IMG/VR virus record: IMGVR_UViG_3300018420_000012
Coordinates: 27,944 to 91,943 of that record
Length of the DNA: 64,000 bases
Strand: one strand, 5' to 3'
From: a virus
The notes under the pieces were generated by a model. The model saw only the letters and a list, made by a program, of their open reading frames with translations. It was not told the origin of the DNA and searched no databases. Each line of letters opens with the position of its first letter. Positions within the stretch are counted from its first letter, which is position 1. Below are positions 61,292-64,000 of the stretch, in pieces. Both the position numbers and the translations under genes were made by a program.

Positions 61292-62117
61292 CTATTATTT
61301 TTTCCTCTGCTAATTTTAGAAAGTCTTGTTGATTAAATGTATGATGGTGAAAATATGGGTTATTAATGTAATCTAACATTCCCACCTTCTTGTTGGTGAA
61401 AGCTAGGAGATTATTACAATGCGTGTAGAATACATATCCGCCACCCTCACCAATATGAATGTTGAATTGGGATCGTTTTAATATGTTTACATTCTTCTTA
61501 ATTGATTCTAGATCGTAAAGTGCCACCGTATCAGCACTTGTTTCATCTTCAAGGAATTTTAGCCCACCATTCACAATGTCGTCATAGATAGAAAATGTAC
61601 CATGCTTTTGATATTCTGTGCATGATGACACTACTTTCTCGCCAATAATTTTTACCCGCACATTATATTTATCAAATAAATTAAATAATGGCTCTCTTAT
61701 TTGATTCCAAGCCTCTTTAAGACCACGATCTTCTACCGTTATACATTTCGTATTTAAAACAATGTAAGGTTCACGATCTTCTGACTTGACAGTGGAAACA
61801 TATGGCCGAAGCGAATGTGGCTTTACACGCACATAGTTAGCCAAGGCATGAGGAAGTGGATGAACAATTAATGGTGACGCAATACCACCCATCTTATTGT
61901 CGGTTATGGTTACGTTGCTAAGTCCAGAGGTCATTTGCTCTAATAGGGCTTTCATTCGTTCGCTATAGGTCTTATCATACTGCGGCCTTAGTCTAGACAT
62001 GAGTTCGTCATCATAGACAATCTCAAAATCAACGTCTTGACACCCATTGAATATAGAAAAATAATCCATATAAAGAGATACGCCGTACAGTAATTGCACT
62101 TTAAATTTCTTTCTCAT
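61263..62117 (-). CDS. Putative glycosyltransferase-like protein, 284 aa
   Basis: ATGA overlap with the HAD gene. Alternating strands and helices, with KFKVQLLYGVSLYMDYF at the N-terminus, a nucleotide-binding-like region with VKIIGEKVVSSCTEYQKHG and NIHIGEGGGYVFYTHCNNLLAFT in the last third. The latter could be the Gly-rich nucleotide-binding loop of a GT-B glycosyltransferase. There is no signature that fixes a family. It is flanked on both sides by sugar-metabolism genes, so a glycosyltransferase role is inferred from context. Length fits a compact GT-B protein. Confidence 0.5.
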   Translation of the reverse strand: MRKKFKVQLLYGVSLYMDYFSIFNGCQDVDFEIVYDDELMSRLRPQYDKTYSERMKALLEQMTSGLSNVTITDNKMGGIASPLIVHPLPHALANYVRVKPHSLRPYVSTVKSEDREPYIVLNTKCITVEDRGLKEAWNQIREPLFNLFDKYNVRVKIIGEKVVSSCTEYQKHGTFSIYDDIVNGGLKFLEDETSADTVALYDLESIKKNVNILKRSQFNIHIGEGGGYVFYTHCNNLLAFTNKKVGMLDYINNPYFHHHTFNQQDFLKLAEEKIIDAANNITQG

Positions 62118-62422
62118 ATTTCTTCAATCCTTTTGCTTCTATCCTCAATGAATAGGTCATAATACGGCTTGTTGCAATGAAGCTCATGAAACTTACAGCC
62201 CCAAGATTTTAGTTGGTCATGAGTAAAATTCGCCCAATCAATTCCAGTTCTGCTACCTCTAGCCGTCCAGTAGACAATCCAGTGCCCTTCGTCGTACAGT
62301 TTGTTAATTTTCTCAATGCTAAATGGGTCTGGAATGGCCTTATTGTAGTCTTTTTTGCCATCTAGTGCTATTTCTTCGTCGTAAAAGCATATCGTCTCGT
62401 CTATGTCCACTCTGATAATCAT
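62114..62422 (-). CDS. HAD-superfamily phosphatase (capsule-biosynthesis type), 102 aa
   Basis: A compact C0-type HAD: D6-x-D8 (VDIDET) supplies the nucleophile and acid/base, T53 in WTARGS is motif II, and K85 with D89 and D94 (KPYYDLFIEDR) forms motifs III/IV. Length and layout match the small capsule-biosynthesis HAD phosphatases (BcbF-like) that lie beside nucleotidyltransferases and aldolases in glycan loci. Likely dephosphorylates a sugar or polyol phosphate intermediate. ATGA overlap with the aldolase gene. All catalytic residues appear intact; the substrate is unknown. Confidence 0.85.
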   Translation of the reverse strand: MIIRVDIDETICFYDEEIALDGKKDYNKAIPDPFSIEKINKLYDEGHWIVYWTARGSRTGIDWANFTHDQLKSWGCKFHELHCNKPYYDLFIEDRSKRIEEI

Positions 62423-63048
62423 ATCAAATCCTTTCTAAACTTTTCTTTCTCGTCACCAACCAACTCTAAAATATCTGTCGTTGAAAGTGGTTCACTGTTA
62501 AAATTGATACAAGACGCTGCTTTTTCACAAATCTCAGTTTTTATAATTACGTCATTATGATTTCTTCCGCAACATATAATACCATGATTTCTTAGTAAGA
62601 ATACATCTGGAAATTCATCAAAGTCATGTAAGGCTGCCGCTATTTGTTCCGCCAGAGGTTCTCCCGGTTTAGCATATGGAACAACACACGATCTAACACC
62701 ATTAAAAACTACTTGATCTGGGAAAAATCTTTGAGTTGCAAATCGTTGCGTGTCATGGTAACTCATAAGTATTTTCAAGCAATTCACAGGGTGGGTATGA
62801 GCTATGTAATTAATCTTTGGATTGATCCTGTATAATAGGGCGTGAAATGCCGCCTCCATACTTGGTCTAACTCTTCCAATTTGATTTCCGTCCTTATCAC
62901 ACTCGGCTATTTGCTCTATTGTTAAATTCTTAAAGCCATGACCACTTCCTTTTATCAAGAACCCGTTTGGTAGTCTACATGAAACATTACCCTCTGCTCC
63001 AACGACATACGGAGAGAGGTAATGTGCTAACCTAACAATGTCCATCAT
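62419..63048 (-). CDS. Class II aldolase/fuculose-phosphate-aldolase-like, 209 aa
   Basis: Shows the class II aldolase/adducin pattern: GAEGNVSCRL (17-26), KGSGHGFKNLT, SMEAAFH with E65, zinc ligands H84 and H86 in AHTHPVN, and H155 in RNHGI. Members of this family cleave or dehydrate sugar phosphates (L-fuculose-1-P aldolase, MtnB). The start may be either of two adjacent ATGs, 63048 or 63045, since they lie in ATGATG; the first overlaps the upstream stop. In this operon it is likely to make a branched or shortened sugar precursor, possibly for the nucleotidyltransferase. Substrate is not predictable. Confidence 0.85.
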   Translation of the reverse strand: MMDIVRLAHYLSPYVVGAEGNVSCRLPNGFLIKGSGHGFKNLTIEQIAECDKDGNQIGRVRPSMEAAFHALLYRINPKINYIAHTHPVNCLKILMSYHDTQRFATQRFFPDQVVFNGVRSCVVPYAKPGEPLAEQIAAALHDFDEFPDVFLLRNHGIICCGRNHNDVIIKTEICEKAASCINFNSEPLSTTDILELVGDEKEKFRKDLI

Positions 63049-63779
63049 GCTTCTTTCCTTAGATAAGCCGTTGGTGCAAACCAGTCTGTAGTTTTAACAT
63101 TGTATTGTAGATTTTTCTCTTTCAAGAACTTATCAACACCAACGCTTTCACTAAATAGATGATATTCATACTCATCAAATAGGATTATGCCTCCGGGAAG
63201 CAGACGATCCCACAGATTTACTAGGGCGTGATATGTTGGACGTTCAATATCTACATCAATATAGATCATAGAAGCTCTGAATCCGGGATTGTCTTTCAGA
63301 AACTTAGGTAGAGTCTCCTGTACGTCGCCCTTAATGAGTTTAATTTTATTAGATACACTATCAGAGATATTTAAAAGGCGGCTTTCTACGGCCTCTAGGG
63401 ACAGTTCATTGCCGTCTACTTTGCTGTAAACGGTCTCCATGCTGTTCTTATCAATTTCAGTATCCTTGGTTTTCAGGATAAAGCTACTTTCTCCGGTGTC
63501 AAAAATATCAAACCCAATAACTTTCTTGTTTGAGTTTGGCATAAACACTTCTAAGAACTTGACAAATGTTGCCATTCCAGAACCCTTGAATACACCAACC
63601 TCAACAATGTCACCAGCCAAGTGTCGGGTTTGCTCGAAGAAGTGGAATCTGTGCAACAGCTTTCCGATCAGTTTAATATCTTGAGAAAAAATAAATCTAT
63701 TAAATGATTCATAGATGTCGTCTGAAGGGCAATTTTTTACGTTGTTATTACAAATGTCGATATGAGTATATTTATTCAT
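63045..63779 (-). CDS. TylF/MycF-family methyltransferase, 244 aa
   Basis: A SAM-binding motif GDIVEVGVFKGSG (56-68), then GFDIFD (D91), KGDVQETLPKF and a metal site with YIDVDIERPTY (D175, D177), followed by GGIILFDEY (D202). This is the TylF/macrocin O-methyltransferase family. Family members use Mg2+ and methylate hydroxyls of sugars or other small molecules and are common in bacterial and phage glycan loci. Overlaps the upstream gene by a shifted ATG (AATGAATAA). It probably methylates the sugar built by this operon; the acceptor is unknown. Confidence 0.85.
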   Translation of the reverse strand: MNKYTHIDICNNNVKNCPSDDIYESFNRFIFSQDIKLIGKLLHRFHFFEQTRHLAGDIVEVGVFKGSGMATFVKFLEVFMPNSNKKVIGFDIFDTGESSFILKTKDTEIDKNSMETVYSKVDGNELSLEAVESRLLNISDSVSNKIKLIKGDVQETLPKFLKDNPGFRASMIYIDVDIERPTYHALVNLWDRLLPGGIILFDEYEYHLFSESVGVDKFLKEKNLQYNVKTTDWFAPTAYLRKEA

Positions 63780-64000
63780 TTAAAATCCTTGCTATCTCTT
63801 GCGATGTTTGATTGTTATTAATTAATTCAATGTTTCGTTTTGGTTTTCCATCCCAGAAGTTTGTTACGATAATATCGGCCTGTTCCTTCAATGGCAGAAT
63901 GTGATTCTGGAAATCTATCTCTCTGTTTTTTATGCTGTCTATGATCGAATCAACTGAGTGTCCCCTCTCTTTAAAATCTCTATTTATTTTCCAGATATAC
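63772..64000 (-). CDS. Uridine-kinase/phosphoribulokinase-like protein, C-terminal fragment
   Basis: Frame read on the minus strand from the window end to TAA at 63774-63772. The start is beyond 64000. The 75 visible residues contain KINRDFKERGHSVDSI, then IDFQNHILPLKEQADIIV, a spacing typical of the end of uridine kinase and phosphoribulokinase-type P-loop proteins (RD..ERG, then I.P.K..AD). The nucleotide-binding P-loop is outside the window. A phosphorylated alcohol or nucleoside product would fit a glycan pathway. The family assignment is by short motif only. Confidence 0.6.
   Translation of the reverse strand, partial: YIWKINRDFKERGHSVDSIIDSIKNREIDFQNHILPLKEQADIIVTNFWDGKPKRNIELINNNQTSQEIARILNE

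Noticed and set aside
1-64000. Diversity-generating retroelement, CRISPR array or tRNA genes
   Set aside because: I saw no reverse transcriptase, no A-biased template/variable repeat, no regularly spaced short direct repeats and no cloverleaf-like sequence in the intergenic gaps.

Overview
The window is part of a large tailed-phage genome (Caudoviricetes), or possibly a prophage. From position 1 to about 53.9 kb, nearly gapless plus-strand genes encode virion proteins. From 53.9 to 64 kb, a tightly overlapping minus-strand operon encodes recombination and sugar/glycan enzymes. No ribosomal, tRNA or cellular housekeeping gene was seen. Base composition is AT-rich by eye and the host cannot be named. 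Several structural proteins carry domains I recognise from marine and freshwater phages. No contractile sheath is present, and a 2044-residue tape measure is followed by huge distal-tail proteins. A long-tailed siphovirus-like particle is therefore the best inference, with sheath, capsid and terminase genes possibly outside the window.

Layout, plus strand. Positions 1-11.8 kb hold fibre, decoration and adaptor-type proteins. These include an 874-aa and a 920-aa protein with related C-terminal tails, a BppU-N-like domain protein and a probable head-tail adaptor. Positions 11.9-16.4 kb encode a 1503-aa fibre with two blocks of trimeric-adhesin-like head repeats. Positions 16.4-18.7 kb hold neck/tail-completion candidates. 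At 18.8-20.0 kb is the probable tail-tube protein, followed at 20.0-22.3 kb by probable tail-assembly chaperones and at 22.4-28.5 kb by the tape measure. Positions 28.5-52.8 kb carry five tail-tip/baseplate-like genes, among them a 4186-aa giant with seven FG-GAP-like repeats. At 52.9-53.8 kb are a 246-aa structural protein and a 55-aa cysteine-rich membrane peptide missed by length cut-offs. A strong hairpin terminator lies in the convergent junction.

Regulation. An identical 12-mer, TTTGTGTATAAT, occurs in three intergenic positions (4106, 18731, 52842). Each copy lies just upstream of a strong Shine-Dalgarno and a structural gene, and no -35 box is visible; this looks like a phage promoter class. 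Two of the three leaders also hold a perfect 16-bp A6/T6 palindrome about 20 nt before the start codon. Hairpins follow the three promoter-driven genes (6971, 19986, 53883), suggesting short, strongly expressed units inside the long morphogenesis operon. The first chaperone gene has its start codon enclosed in the loop of a perfect 9-bp stem, overlapped by a 17-codon leader ORF.

Layout, minus strand, in transcription order: a uridine-kinase-like fragment, TylF-type methyltransferase, class II aldolase, HAD phosphatase, glycosyltransferase-like protein, short GDPD-like protein, a tandem two-domain nucleotidyltransferase, a second GT-like protein, GT2-type glycosyltransferase, GDP-fucose-synthase-like reductase, two unknowns, a helix-turn-helix/VSR-like endonuclease, a Rad52/ERF-like annealing protein and a zinc-ribbon protein. 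The sugar genes probably make or attach a modified glycan on the virion or the host surface; the last three resemble a recombination module.
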